DNA of 64,000 nucleotides from Quercus robur (lineage: Eukaryota; Streptophyta; Magnoliopsida; Fagales; Fagaceae), in NCBI RefSeq assembly GCF_932294415.1, contig NC_065541.1:53670290-53734289 (forward strand), in the 5' to 3' direction. Under the pieces are notes generated by a model that ran no database searches, was not told where the DNA came from, and was given only the letters and a program-made list of their open reading frames with translations. The first letter of the stretch is position 1, and the number at the start of each line of letters is the position of its first letter. The position numbers and the translations under genes were made by a program. Below, in pieces: positions 23,346 to 35,119 of the stretch.

Positions 23346-23779
23346 AAAAAAGTTTCATTATATATATACATATGTCTTATTTAATGACAAAAAATTTATT
23401 GAGTAAAAAAAAAAGACTTATCAATTGAGCTAACTAATTAAAGTGAATGCATAGCTTTAATCCTATCACCAAGATTAAAATAATGACATAAAAAATTAGA
23501 AAAAGTCAAATCTAACATCTTGAAGTCCTTACTAAAGAAATACTCTTTTGCAATTAAAAGTGCTTAGGATTCAATTGATATTTAAATTGTAATGACACTA
23601 TTTGCTGTTCCTGATATCTATGATTCTTTTTTTTTGCTGAATCTAATATCTGTTATTCGAACCCTTACTCTCCACACCAAATATCTATCTAAAAAAAAGG
23701 TGTTAAAAAGACTATGGACACATGTTAAGGAAACAAAATTATATTGTGCATGTAATAAATTTATATTATTTTAAATCTA
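23346..23779. other. AT-rich spacer, nothing recognised
   Basis: AT-rich sequence with short A runs and a (TA)n stretch. No coding region, RNA gene or paired repeat was seen. Confidence 0.4.
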
Positions 23780-23930
23780 AGAGGTTGACTTAGTAGTTCT
23801 TGAGGTCTTAGGTTTGAAACTTCTAATTAGCGTTTTAGCATCACTTCAACAGGTTCCTCCCTGCTATAAAATAGTGTGTATGTGGGATGAGAAAACAACA
23901 CACACCCATTTGAATAGCTATGTATACTCT
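23780..23930 (+). mobile_element. SINE-like tRNA-derived remnant
   Basis: TTGACTTAGTAGTTCTTGAG resembles a pol III A box, and AGGTTTGAAACTT about 30 bases on resembles a B box; an AT-rich tail follows. No clear target duplication, so this is weak. Confidence 0.3.
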
Positions 23931-24128
23931 TGTTTATAAATAATAATAAAAAAATATATTACTTTTTCAAAATTTAAATTTACATTACTTGTATTAAGCA
24001 AAAATAAAATTATATCATGGATCGAAATAAGATATCTTGAGTAATATTGACACTTAATCTCAAAGAGGTACAAATCATAATTTCTTTTTGGTGAGTAATA
24101 AAATTTAAAGATTCCTAAAACGAAAGAG

Positions 24129-24305
24129 AAGTGCTATATTTACAATAATTTCACAACACATTTACAACAAATCCAATATGGTAAGTTATTATTAGTTATA
24201 ATTTGAATTAAAAACTTAAATTACATTTTTATCCATCATAACAGTCAGTAACAACCTACCACTTAGGATTTGTTGTAAAAATATTGTGGACATGATATTT
24301 CTCAA
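24129..24305. mobile_element. MITE with long imperfect inverted repeats
   Basis: CACATTTACAACAAATCCAA near the left end is inverted as GGATTTGTTGTAAAAATATT near the right, with TGGTAAGTTATTA mirrored by TAACAACCTACCA inside. It is about 175 bp, with no coding capacity. This AACAAATCC family is common in plant genomes. Confidence 0.5.
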
Positions 24306-24454
24306 AATGAAATGAGAGATTTACAAAACTACAAATGAATTAGTTAAAAACTTAAAGTAACAAAATTTTTTTTTTTTTTTTTATACCAAATTTGAAAAAG
24401 ACAATTTTCACCAAACAATTTCCTAACAATAAATATTAGTTGAGAAAATGCTGA

Positions 24455-24548
24455 TATTGGTGAGTAAAATTGTAATTTAAGCAGTAAACTCAGATTAGAA
24501 CTAGTAACAACTTGTTACCCAAAATTTGTTGTAAAAACATCATGAATA
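24455..24548. mobile_element. Half copy of the same MITE family
   Basis: AGTAACAACTTGTTACCC followed by AAAATTTGTTGTAAAAACAT matches the right arm of the MITE at 24129-24305. The left arm is not seen. Confidence 0.4.
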
Positions 24549-24599
24549 GATCAATAGAGCACTTATCTTATTATTTTTATCCAAAAATAAACTAGAAAA

Positions 24600-25033
24600 A
24601 AACTAAAGGCACTCAGCTGGCTGTGGTGTGGATCCCATACAGTCGGGATCTAAGCAGCAAGTGTAGAATCATTATACATAACAACTACTACAATTGCCAA
24701 AGCATGTCATCATTAAAACACATCATAGTATCGGACGGTCCCAATGAACGGACAGATCTAACAACCTTAAATTAGCAAATGACATAAGTTTACAGCTCAC
24801 CACAACCTTCATTCTCTCTGTCTCTCTTATTATATTCATAGTCATTGCTCAGTTTTGAAGTTCTCAATTATCGGGTGTCAAAATCTAATCCTAGACCAAA
24901 AACAAGGTTTCACTATTAGTTTATATGGGTTTCTGGGTCAGGGCCCAAACGGTGAATAAGACCAAGGTGGTGGTGGCTTAGCGAGCCAGGGGTTGAGTTT
25001 GCAATCAGTGCTGTGAATTTCTTTGTTTCTGAT
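24600..25033 (+). promoter_or_regulatory. Probable PEX16 promoter and 5' leader
   Basis: The stretch before the PEX16 start codon becomes less AT-rich and has pyrimidine-rich CATTCTCTCTGTCTCTC near 24810 followed by TTATTATATTCATAG, a plausible TATA and start region. No experimental start is implied. Confidence 0.3.
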
Positions 25034-28000
25034 ATGGATGCTTATAAGAGGTGGGTTAGGCGGAACAAGGAGTATGTGCACTCGTTGGAGTCTCTAGCCA
25101 ATGTGAGCCCCGATCAATTCCTTGTAATTTCGTTTTTTTTTGTTTTTGTTTTGGTACTTTGTCAGTTGTTACAAATTTAAGGACAAAGTTTTAATATTTA
25201 ATTGGGTATTGGATTGTTTGCTGTGTTTGGCTTTGTGGGTTTTCGTTATTATTGCTTTTGATATCCATGCTAGCTTGATATGTGAGAAATTCCGAGAAAA
25301 AAAAGTAAAATTTTATTGCGTTTGAATATTTTGAAATTATGAATTATCTCATATGGGACAATGAAAAAAAGTAATCTTTAAACTATTTTTGGACATGTAA
25401 TTGAAAGAAGTAATTGTGTTTGGGTATCGAGGTGATGTTATCTCATCTAGGCCAATGTGCGTCCTATCAGTTAATGATAATTATATTATCTGTTGTGTTA
25501 AGATTATGAATGTAATTGATCAATATCTAATCTTATGCAGTTTGTGGGTTGTCCATATATGTTTTTGTAGCTCCAAGATGGTAAAAAAAAAAAAAAAGGT
25601 ACAGAAAAGGGTTTATCATAAACTGTTTTCGTATGATCATATTTTGTTTCTTACCTGACTATTGAAATTCGTGGGTTATTGAAAACCATAGTGAAGAGTC
25701 CGAAGCTCTGTTTAGTGGAATTTTTTGATTGATTCTGCTGAGGGCTGAGGCTAAGCATATGGCTTCAAAAAAGGTCCTTGGTTTCTCAATTGAAGCCATA
25801 CATCTGGAAGCCATGTAACCTATTATAAACTGAGAAGAAGAGGGAGTTAAGTCAGTCACCATCCCAATTAGGCTACTCAACCTTAAGCCTGATTTCGTGG
25901 CCAGCTCAGGTTTTGAGCGAGAAACCTTAGGTGGAGGGAAGATTATTGTTCACTGTCTGCCCCAAGAGAAAGAATAGGCATGGATAGGTGTTGTAGCCAG
26001 AAGCCCAACCTACGGAGATTTCATGATAACAGGATCAATTTGTAAGATATTTGAGGAATTTGGTCGTGGTGATGCTACTACTAGCGTTAAGCTCCCAAAA
26101 CCAAGCAGCAACAGAGTCCTAAGGAAATTGATTTAGTAAGTATGGCAGGGTATTCATAGCCTATAATGGAGGATGGGATGCCCATGGGGCAGTGAAAAGA
26201 GAGTCAAAAATAAAGAAAAGAAAAATGTTGGCATGAGGCTAAAAATAAGTTTTAGTAGCTACTAGCTTCTAGCAATAGAGGAAGTGCTTAGGAGCAGGGA
26301 GCTGATTCAGGAATGGAGGATTGTAGCTCAGGTGAAAAAAAGAAAGGGAAAAAAGATGTATACTCAATGAGGTTGAGGGCCTGTGATTAAGGATCTTCAC
26401 TATATTTCAACTCATTATTTACCTCAAAATAAAAGGATAAAGTCATGTTCATTTTTGTGAGTTGCTGGTTAATAAGCCATATAAACTACATGCAAACTCA
26501 TTGCATAATCTGATATATTACTAATTGACCTATACTTTTCCCCAATTTAATTAATTTGATTCTCTTGACTTGTTCTCTAATTATCATATCATCCGTGCTT
26601 GCTCATGAATGTTGAAAACATAACTGATCCCGATCTTTGTTTGGCTAGTGGAGCTTTGTTATCTTATTTAGGTGTTGAAAATCTTTTGCAGGGAATGACA
26701 TGGCTTCTTCCTGAACGGTTTTCTGATTCAGAGATAGGACCAGAAGCAGGTTTTGTGAAATTTTGGTAACCTTTAGCTTCTCTTATTAGCTTAAATATTG
26801 AAAAGAGTTTTTCTCCCATTTTGGTTGATGTCTTTTTGAGAAAATGAAGGGATAGAAACAAAAGTAAATTTCTTGGAAAAAGATAATTTAAGCTGGCCTG
26901 TGTATATATATATATATATATTTTTTTTTTTTCTTCAGTCTGCATGTAATGGAAAGTTTTAGAATTGTTATTTGTTTTTCCTATCTTTTGGACCGGTTGG
27001 TTTGTCTATCCATTTTATTTTATATTCTTTTACAGTATAATTTTGTGTTTTTCAAGTCTAAAAGACAATTTAATCCCCCAAAATTTACACTTCATACAAG
27101 TTGTCAATCTGGCCCCTCACATTGGCAAGCATGGTCAATCAAGTCATTTTGCTAGCTGGTGTACACGTTTATTGTTAAATATATAAGATGGAACCATTTT
27201 GGACCAAAACTTGATTTTCAACAAGTTTTTACTACAACAACAACAACAACAACAACCCTTGCTTTAGCCCCCAAATTTTGGGGTCAACTATGGATCATCA
27301 ATAGACTAGTTAAGGTCGGCCTCATTTTTTTTTTTTTTCCCTTATTCTATTCTATCTAAAAGTCATACTTTTTGTTACTTAAATAAAATTTCATTTTTTA
27401 CTACTTCTATCAATGTTATTTTTGGTCTTCATCTACAGTTACCAATTAACTCACTTTTTCTTACTAGTGCATTAATCGCTCTCCTTTGAAGATGATCAAA
27501 CCATCTCAAGGGACTGTCCTACATATTTTCATCTATAAGGGTCACCCTTATCTTTAAGTAAATTTCCTCACTTTGAATCCCATCTTTCCTTATATTTCCA
27601 CTCATCCATCTTAACATTCTACGCAAATTTCCTTATTTTGAATCCTATCTTTCCTTGTAGTTCCACCCATTTTTCTTCCTATTCTATGAATATGTTGCTT
27701 CTTAACAAGATTTCATTTAAAAGCAAAAGCATAGATGGTCTTGTAGCAATCTTATAAAAATTTTCACTTTAGCTTAATCAGTTTTCTTTTACTTATCCAA
27801 AAGCGGTCGTGGTTTTGAGGTGAGTGGGTATTATCATTCTCTCTCCCCTTCTATTGTCGTATCTTTCTTGTGGAAAATGGAAAATGGTGTGGCAATTGAA
27901 GGTTCCTCCTCAGGTAGCTTTTTTCTCTTGGACTGCTTCTTTAGGCAAGATTCTAACTACGGATAATCTTTGGAAGAGGCATATTGTTGTACTTGAGTGG

Positions 28001-31000
28001 TGTTATATTTGCAAAAGGTGTGGGGAATTTGTAGATCATCTCTTCCTTCGCTGTCTTATAGCATATGAGATGTAGAGTCTTATAGCATATGAGATGTAGA
28101 GTATGGTCTTTTGCTTGTTTGGTATTTGTTGGGTGATGCCGCAAAGGGTGGTGGATTTGTTGGATTCTTGGTCATGCAATTATAGGCGACATCGCAATAT
28201 AGATATATGGAGGATTGTGCCGCGCTGTTTGATGTGGTGTATCTGGCGGGAATGGAATGTTAGAAGCTTTGAGGGATGCGAACAGTTCATTCTTGAGTTT
28301 AAGTCTTTTGTCTTTTTTACTTTTCTCGAATGGTGTTTAGTTTTATCATCTTTTTCTTGTCTTTCCCCTCTTGTTTTGCTTGATCATTGTAATTTGGTTT
28401 CTTGATGTTTTTGCCCCTTTAGTACATTTCCTATGTACTGGACTGTATATATATATTTTTTAATAAAATCTTTTTGTTACTTATCCCCCCCAAAAAAAAA
28501 AAATCCAAAAAAAAAAAAAAAAGGTATTCTATGATCATATAATACTCTTGATGTGTTTTTCCGCTCTATCCACCTGCTCTCATCTAATGATTCACATCCT
28601 CTTCAATTTCAACAAGTTCTTACAAAACATATTTTTTAAGTCATGTAATGAGGATAAAGCAAATGGGTCAATGAGGAAGTGCAATTTCTTTATTGTTACC
28701 AGGATGGGGAAAAACCAGAAGATGATGGCACTAAGTGAGAGTGATGATGTGGATTATGAACTTGGCAAATTCGAGACTAGACCTTTCTTTGTTGGCAACG
28801 TGGGGAAGGGGATTGTATGTGGGTAGTGATTGGTTGGCGTTTGAGGAAGAAGTTTTTGACAAAGATGATGAGAAGCACTCAGAGACTCTCATTGTGCTTG
28901 ACCACGTGTGCATCTTCTATTCCTCTTGGCTTGAGAGAGATTAGCTTGGAAAGTATTTTGCTTTGTACTCTTCCTGGGTTGAAGCACTAGTCCCAATGAC
29001 AGTTTTGTTAAAATTTCAACCACACGTAGCCCCATTCAAAATCATCCAAGCCACCACATATCACATTAACCACCATACATGACCTGAATCTCCTTAATTC
29101 CAGCCAAACCCACACCCAAACATGCCGCCAACAGCCACTATCAATATTCACCAAACCACTTCACAGTTGCGAACTTTACACATCCATTTCAATGCCGGTC
29201 AGCCTGGTCCTGAGGGGCCAAGGATAGGGAAAAGGAGAGAATGATTTTCTGATTTTTTGAAGAAGGGGAAACTGCGTCGTTTTATGCTGCAAATGCTTTT
29301 CCTCTTAATAAGCCTGGAAAAAAATGATTCTTTAAATTCAAAATTTATATTAAAAGGGGTGTCATGGACACCAAAGGAAGGGCTTAAATCACTTGAAGAC
29401 CCTAATTGGCAGGAATTCACATAAAGGGCCAAATTGACAACTCATGTAAAACTTAAAGGGACTTAATTGTTATTGAACCCTGTTTTCTTTGTGCTATATA
29501 CTGATTGGTGCTTTGTTAAACAATTTGGTGATCTTCTGCAGTAACTACTATTTTGGGCATAATCACTGCTATCAATGAACATATCATTGATACGGCTCCT
29601 GCTCCAATGCACAGAGGCTCTGCGGAGCCTTATTCATTTCCTTATCCATTATGTATATCTGCGCTGAAGGACTTGGAAACATTAATTGAAGTTGTGGCAC
29701 AACATTACTATGGAGATGATAAGAAATGGAATTTCATTGCTATTACAGAGGCTTCCAAGTAAGCAGCTTCCAACACCCCCCCCCCCCCCCCCTTCTTTTC
29801 CCCCCCAAAAAAAAGCTGTCTTCAGTCTGCCACTTGTTATCATCTCCAGTTAGGCTTTTATTTTATGATAGCATTTGTCTATTTGACTTATCATTGGGTG
29901 TTCAATGAATCTCAGGGTGCTAGTTAGGTTAGCCTTGTTTTGGAACAGTGGATATAAGATGCTTCTGCATGGAGGGGAGACACCAAACATCGACAAGCAG
30001 CCAGATGCCTTCAGTTCTCAACATGAAAATGGTGGTTTCGCAAAGCCTGGAGGGCAGAGTGAGTCAGATTACTTAATGAACAATCATGCACAGAATCTAG
30101 AAGGAAGAGCACTGTCTGCATTAAACAGGTTCGGAGAAAATGCTAGGATGGTTTCAGAGCCAGTATGGTTGCGCAGGGTTCAACAACAACATGCTATAAT
30201 GGAGCCTCCAAGTAACTATTCATATAAAATTAAAATAAGTCATTGGTTAAGATGATGTGTTTCATTCATAGAATATGTTACAAAAATAATATTCTGTTGT
30301 TACAGGATCAGTGGTTCAGAGGCCAACCATTTCCACCATATTGTCTGAAAAGGGTCTTCATGGGGCTTTATTTCTAGCAGGGGAAATGCTATTTATCACA
30401 AGACCACTAATTTATGTTTTATTTATCCGGAAGTATGGAATCAGGTCATGGATTCCTTGGTTGCTTTCTCTGACTGTGGACTTCGTTGGGATGGGCATTC
30501 TCTCAAAAGTTACAGAGTCGAGCAGTCTTAGAAAAGAGCAACAGTTTCATCTTTCAATCTCTGAAAAGAATGAGGTTTGAGTCTCTCTGAATCTTACCAT
30601 GTAGACTTTATAGACATTTTGGGTGCATCCTGCTCATCAGTCTTCTGCATGAATTTAGCAATATGTATTCTTTGGAACTGACTTTTTGGTTTTATTGTTT
30701 AGTCCTTCATGAGTAGAGTCAATGCTGAAGTGTTTTTTGATATAGGTTAAAAGAAGGAAGCTGTTATTGGCGCTTTACCTTATGAGAGATCCTTTCTTTA
30801 GCACGTATACTAGGTACTGATCTATTTCAGTATTTCATTCTTAATCTACACGGTTTATTTGTGTATGACGTTTCTAAAGAGGAGAAACTATATGAAACAA
30901 GACCATAATTGTCATATATATGGTTTTGATATCTCAGGCAAAAACTTGAAAGCACCAGGAACGTCTTGGAACCTGTACCTATCATTGGATTTCTTTCAGG

Positions 31001-31174
31001 TGCTTTTCATATAGTTTTTCACTTTCAAATTCTTTTTTATGTAACCAAGTGTGCTACATTAATAGTATGCTCGCATCTTTCTCATTTTCTTTACGTATTT
31101 CTTCATTTGCAGAGAAAATAGTTGATCTTATTACTGGAGCCCAAACACGATACACTTACATGTCAGGATCATAA
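25034..31174 (+). CDS. PEX16: PEX16, peroxisomal membrane biogenesis peroxin
   Basis: PEX16 (SSE1 in Arabidopsis) acts at the ER and peroxisome membrane in membrane protein import and peroxisome and oil or protein body formation. Eight exons: 25034-25102, 26692-26749, 29542-29758, 29916-30211, 30306-30574, 30746-30813, 30938-30999, 31113-31174. All introns are GT-AG, phases agree, and the sum is 1101 nt, 366 residues, almost the Arabidopsis length. It starts MDAYKRWVRRNKEYVHSLES and has WLLPERFSDSEIGPEA, ALKDLETLIEVVAQHYYGD, a hydrophobic LIYVLFIRKYGIRSWIPWLL and ends RYTYMSGS. Intron 2 (2.8 kb) is enlarged by transposons. No breaks seen; likely functional. Confidence 0.95.
25103..26691 (+). 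other. PEX16 intron 1
   Basis: 1.6 kb, beginning GTGAGCC and ending TTTTGCAG. A short antisense open frame at 25659-25880 matches no family I know. A (TA)n and T run lies near 26905, in the next intron. No mobile element is clearly recognised here. Confidence 0.4.
27234..27790 (-). mobile_element. RTE-type LINE 3' fragment
   Basis: The left end has (CAA)n, i.e. a (TTG)n tail on the minus strand, then the conserved 3' block (CCCCAAATTTTGGGGTCAAC). Reading minus strand gives decayed RTE reverse-transcriptase tail peptides such as RMLRWMSGNIRKD, LRWFDHLQRRAINALVRKSE and RPKITLIEVVKNE. It is 5'-truncated, has several stops, and lies in PEX16 intron 2. Confidence 0.65.
27800..28530 (+). mobile_element. 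L1-type LINE 3' fragment (zf-RVT)
   Basis: The plus strand gives WQLKVPPQVAFFSWTASLGK, WCYICKRCGEFVDHLFLRC (zf-RVT Cys/His motif) and IWRIVPRCLMWCIWREWN, followed by an AT-rich 3' end and a poly-A tail at about 28490-28520. It is 5'-truncated and opposite in orientation to the RTE fragment beside it. An 18-base duplication (CTTATAGCATATGAGATG) near 28055-28095 interrupts the frame. Confidence 0.7.
28531..29410. other. Rest of PEX16 intron 2, unassigned
   Basis: About 0.9 kb without a recognisable gene. A short open frame at 28548-28826 (MMALSESDDVDYELG in its C-terminal part) belongs to no family I can name. Confidence 0.3.
29776..29806. repeat. Poly-C tract in PEX16 intron 3
   Basis: Seventeen C, TTCTTTT, then seven C and eight A. 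It is one of four long C or G runs in the window. Confidence 0.9.
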
Positions 31175-32929
31175 GATGGAAGCACCAACTAGTTACCCTT
31201 CTTACGGTCCTATATTTTTAGGACCTATTACCCAGAAGGAACAAAAGCAACAAAAGAACAATTTTTGGATGAAGTAATCCTCCAAAATACAATTTGAAAA
31301 GCACTAGGGTGAGCTTTGGTGTCTCACACTCTTGCTTTGGTTCAAAATTTTGTCCCCTCTGATTTGGCCACTGGTGATAGCTTAGATCCTCACAGATGTT
31401 TTCTTGCGAGTTCCTTATTTTTTATTGTTATTTTATTTTCAGGCCAGAACATAAGTTGGTTTTTTTTTTTTTTTTTAGGGGGTAAAGTTTTCTTGATCCA
31501 CTGTCAATTTGAACAGTATATTTATTATGAGTCTGGAAAATCCATGTACAAGTTTGGATGGAGGATGTACCTGAGTTTTGGATGTTGTAATTCAACATGA
31601 CATCATTCGTTACTTGTCTTACTTCTCAATAGTGTAGTACAATTGGTTTTCGAATATCTTTCCTTACATATATTCTGTTTGATAAGATTTTTTTTTTTCT
31701 TTTTTTTTTCTTTATAATCATATTATCTATATTTCTGAAAAATTCTTTGTTCCACGGTCAAGTTGCAACCTTTTTGTCTTGCACAAAAAGCATTGCTACT
31801 CGTTATGCCGGCGTTGGTCTTCTTGACATGTGACGTATAATTTGTCAACTCTATCCCTTTGTAAACTGTTGTAAATCATGCCTCTCTTGATTCCTGCTGG
31901 ATATTCCTTTGATTGAAGAAAGCATCTGCTATAACAAAGGATATTCTTTTGATTGGGCCAAAGATTATCAGTATCAGGTTGAGTATGTATATAATTCAAT
32001 AGTTACAATAATTGGGAGGTCCTTTCAAAGAATCTTGGTTCTCCTATCAAGGAAAAGACAATGCTATTGAACTATATGGCTCTTAAGAGATTGAATCGGT
32101 ATTTGATAAGCAAAAAGATGTACAAATGAGGTTCACTTGGGAGGGAAGTCTTAACATGCCATTAAGAAACTACTTTATGTCACATCATTATACTTTAGGT
32201 TAGATTTTTAATTAATTTTATGAAATGTAGAGCCAATAAAGCTAATTTTTTGAGTTTCATTTATCACTTCAGTTATATTTTAAATTATTTTATTAATTTA
32301 TATCAATTTTTTATTAAAGAGACCTCACAATAAATAATTCTTAACAAACACTTTAAAGTATCTGTCAACATTTTCCATAAATTAAATGTTCATTTCTTCT
32401 GTTTTGGTTTTTTATTTTTATTTTGCTCAAGTCATAGCTAAATCCTAACTTAACCCCATCCATTGGTTGGTTGGGTGAGTATGTCATTGTTTACTATTAT
32501 TATTATTAAAAAAATCAGCACTATAAAAGTGAGTGCAGGTTTGGCTGATTAGCTTACATTTTTTTAAAAGTACAATTGAGAGAGAGAGAGATATTACATG
32601 CAGCACCGCGAAATAGGAATACGTTAGCACTTAGCAGTAGTAGAAATAAACTTGAACAATATTGTAAACAAATTATGTGCAAATGATACTGCTAACTCCA
32701 CCAAAGACATACCATTACATAATTTACATCTATTAACTATACAAGGAATTAGCAGTAAATTAAAATACATATAAGGTTCTTCCATTATTACATTTTTTTT
32801 TTTTCAAAATCAATATGGAATGACATGGGGACACTTGCCAATTCCATATGAAAACTGTGGTGAGCAAAAAAAATGAAATTATCGAGTGGAAGCTTTAGCT
32901 AGACCTAGACATAAGCCCTCAATTAACTT
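31175..32929. other. PEX16 3' region and spacer
   Basis: The PEX16 3' UTR must start here. Beyond it the sequence is AT-rich with T runs (31456-31475, 31689-31710) and no gene recognised. Open frames at 31316-31600 and 31796-31999 look like chance. Confidence 0.4.
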
Positions 32930-32964
32930 CCCCCCCCCCCCCCCCCCCTCCCAAAAAAAAAAAG
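32930..32964. repeat. Poly-C tract followed by poly-A
   Basis: Nineteen C, T, CCC, then a run of about twelve A. It resembles the C-then-A arrangement at 29776. Confidence 0.9.
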
Positions 32965-33100
32965 AGAGCTTAAGATACCAGTTGCTCTGAATTATTTTAC
33001 ATAATTTTTCAAAAACAAACCAAGGCTTACGGTTCAAAAAAAAACACTACAGCTTTTCAAAAGTTCAATAATGGTATGATTTAATTTTCAATTAAAAATT

Positions 33101-33556
33101 TGGTCCCATGAGCCATGCCCCCCACCAGAAACAAAGAAAAAAAAAAGTGAGATATTACTTTCAAGTTTTCAACAAACAAAAAAGGAAAAACAAAACCGTG
33201 CATACGTGCCACGAAGAGTTGGTGGTGGACAAGTTAGTGCAGGAGTTATTAAAACCAAAAAAAAATGTGGGGGTCCCATCCCGTGTACCAAAAAACTAAA
33301 ATGGAGGGACCAAGCCAAGCCAAGCCAATAAGAGGGTCCCCATCTAGAAAACTAAACATGGACCACTTTTGTGCAAGTGGGTACCTGTAGTGGCCTACTG
33401 GAAATGGTTATGGTGGGTCCCCCACCCCCCATAGTCATAGATGTAAATGTGGATGTGGCTGTGGCTGCGAGTAACCAGGAACCGGTAATAATGGTGGATC
33501 CCACCCCCAGTTGTATGGTCCATACGGACCACACCACACCACAAAGTGCACGCACA
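33101..33556. other. GC-richer stretch before the tandem repeat
   Basis: It has many GGTCCC and CCCACC words and CCAAGCCAAGCCAAGCCAAT. Several short frames are open on both strands because of low complexity; none looks like a gene. Confidence 0.3.
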
Positions 33557-34080
33557 GTTGTAGAATCTGGAAGTAGAACTTAGATGCCACCACAATGGGA
33601 CCCCCACCAGGTGAGAGTTGAACCGTTAGATTAACTGAAGGGGATTAGATCCCACCACGTATTTTTTAAAAAGTATGAACACTTTATTTAGAATGTTGTA
33701 TTTATGTTGTATTGATGTCAAAAATTGCTCGTGTTTCTATATCATACTTATATTTGTACCCATACCCACATATATAGTTGTAGAAACTAGAATCTACTAT
33801 ATAGAACCTTGATGCCATCACAAAGGGCCCACCAAAAGAGAGTTGAGCCGAGGGGATTAGACTCCACCACTTATTTGGTAGGTAGTACAAACAATTCGTT
33901 TAAAATATTGTACCCGTATTGTATTAGTGTAAAAAATTATTTTTGTATCCGTACCATACCCGTGTAACTATATAGTTTGTAGAATCTACCATGTAGAACT
34001 TAGATGCCATCACAATGGGGCCCACCATAGGAGAGTTGAGCCGTTAGATTAGCAGAAAGGGGATTGGACCCCACGGGTCT
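33557..34080 (+). repeat. Tandem repeat, about 210-bp unit, roughly 2.5 copies
   Basis: GTAGAATCT, then TAGAACTTAGATGCCATCAC, GGGGCCCACC, GAGAGTTGAGCCGTTAGATT and GGGGATTAGACCCCAC recur starting near 33557, 33780 and 33978. Between them are AAATATTGTACCCGTATTG and ATACCCATACCC blocks. GGNCCCAC words, the class I TCP binding consensus, recur in each copy. Confidence 0.65.
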
Positions 34081-35085
34081 ATTTGTTGCCGTACACAACA
34101 AGCTGCGTGTGCAGCCTTTACATTACAGCGGAATCCCCAAGGCCAAGATGAAGATAAAGAAGTGGGTCTCACAGCTCTCACAACCCATGCACGCGTAGGG
34201 TACCTAACTAAGCCCATCACCGCATGTTTTTAGTTCCTCGCCATTGTGGGCAAAGTCTTGCCCTATACAACAACAAAGCCACGGCTTGTTTAGAGTGGCT
34301 GGGGTCACACATACGCGTTCACATCTCATACTAGCCAATTAGATAAAAATAACTCTGACCCACCTAAGAAAACAAGAAAAGGACAAAACTGAAAAATGTT
34401 TTTAGTGTTGTGCAAATAATTGTTGATTTCACTTTCACATTACCCTTCTTTTTTCTCTTTAACATGGAGCAATTCAATAATATGTTTATTTTATTGGGTG
34501 TATGTAATCCTCAGACCCCACACACATTAAATAATTTCAAACAAAAACCGAGCTAAAACTTAATATGATAACTTACACAATTGAATCAGTGAAACTCAAC
34601 AGGCTCTTTGCAACTTAAATAAGTTGTTTTCATCAACCAGTTTTTGTTATTTCGAATACAATTACTTTTATATTTCCATTGTAGTACCATTCTCTACTTC
34701 TCTACTATTCAAAATGAGACAATTTGGTAATTTGCTATAGTTAACAACTTATTTGTCAATCTATTTATTTGTTTAGCAAAGACATGTAATAGGATTTTCA
34801 TCTATTCCATGTCTATTTATTTGAGAAGATATTCATCTATTTATTTGTCAATCTAGAAATTAAATAAGTGTATTTTTTAAAAAACATGTAATAGGATTTT
34901 ATTTAGCAGAGATATGACTGAAAAATCTTTTAATTTAATGTTTTTTGGTGTTGTTACTTGTAGAACCTTGATTTTCAATTATATTAGGTGACTAGTTTTT
35001 TAGACTTAATTTTAAATAGGAATTTAGACATGCTTAATTTTTTTTTAACTTACATATTGATTTTATGATTTCTCAATCATTTTTG

Positions 35086-35119
<34 letters not shown>

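Larger units (their letters stand above)
27059..29471. mobile_element. Possible fold-back element in PEX16 intron 2
   Basis: GACAATTTAATCCCCCAAAA, then CAAGTTGTCAATCTGGCCCC (27064-27120), reappears inverted at 29411-29471 (GGGCCAAATTGACAACTCAT, then AAAGGGACTTAATTGT). The arms are about 60 bp with roughly 75 percent match by eye. It would enclose two LINE fragments. Confidence 0.4.

Noticed and set aside
25659-25880. Antisense frame of 73 codons in PEX16 intron 1
   Set aside because: No recognisable motif and a chance-size frame in an intron.
33352-33607. Overlapping frames on both strands in the GC-richer stretch
   Set aside because: Low-complexity GGTCCC/CCCACC sequence keeps several frames open; none has a domain.
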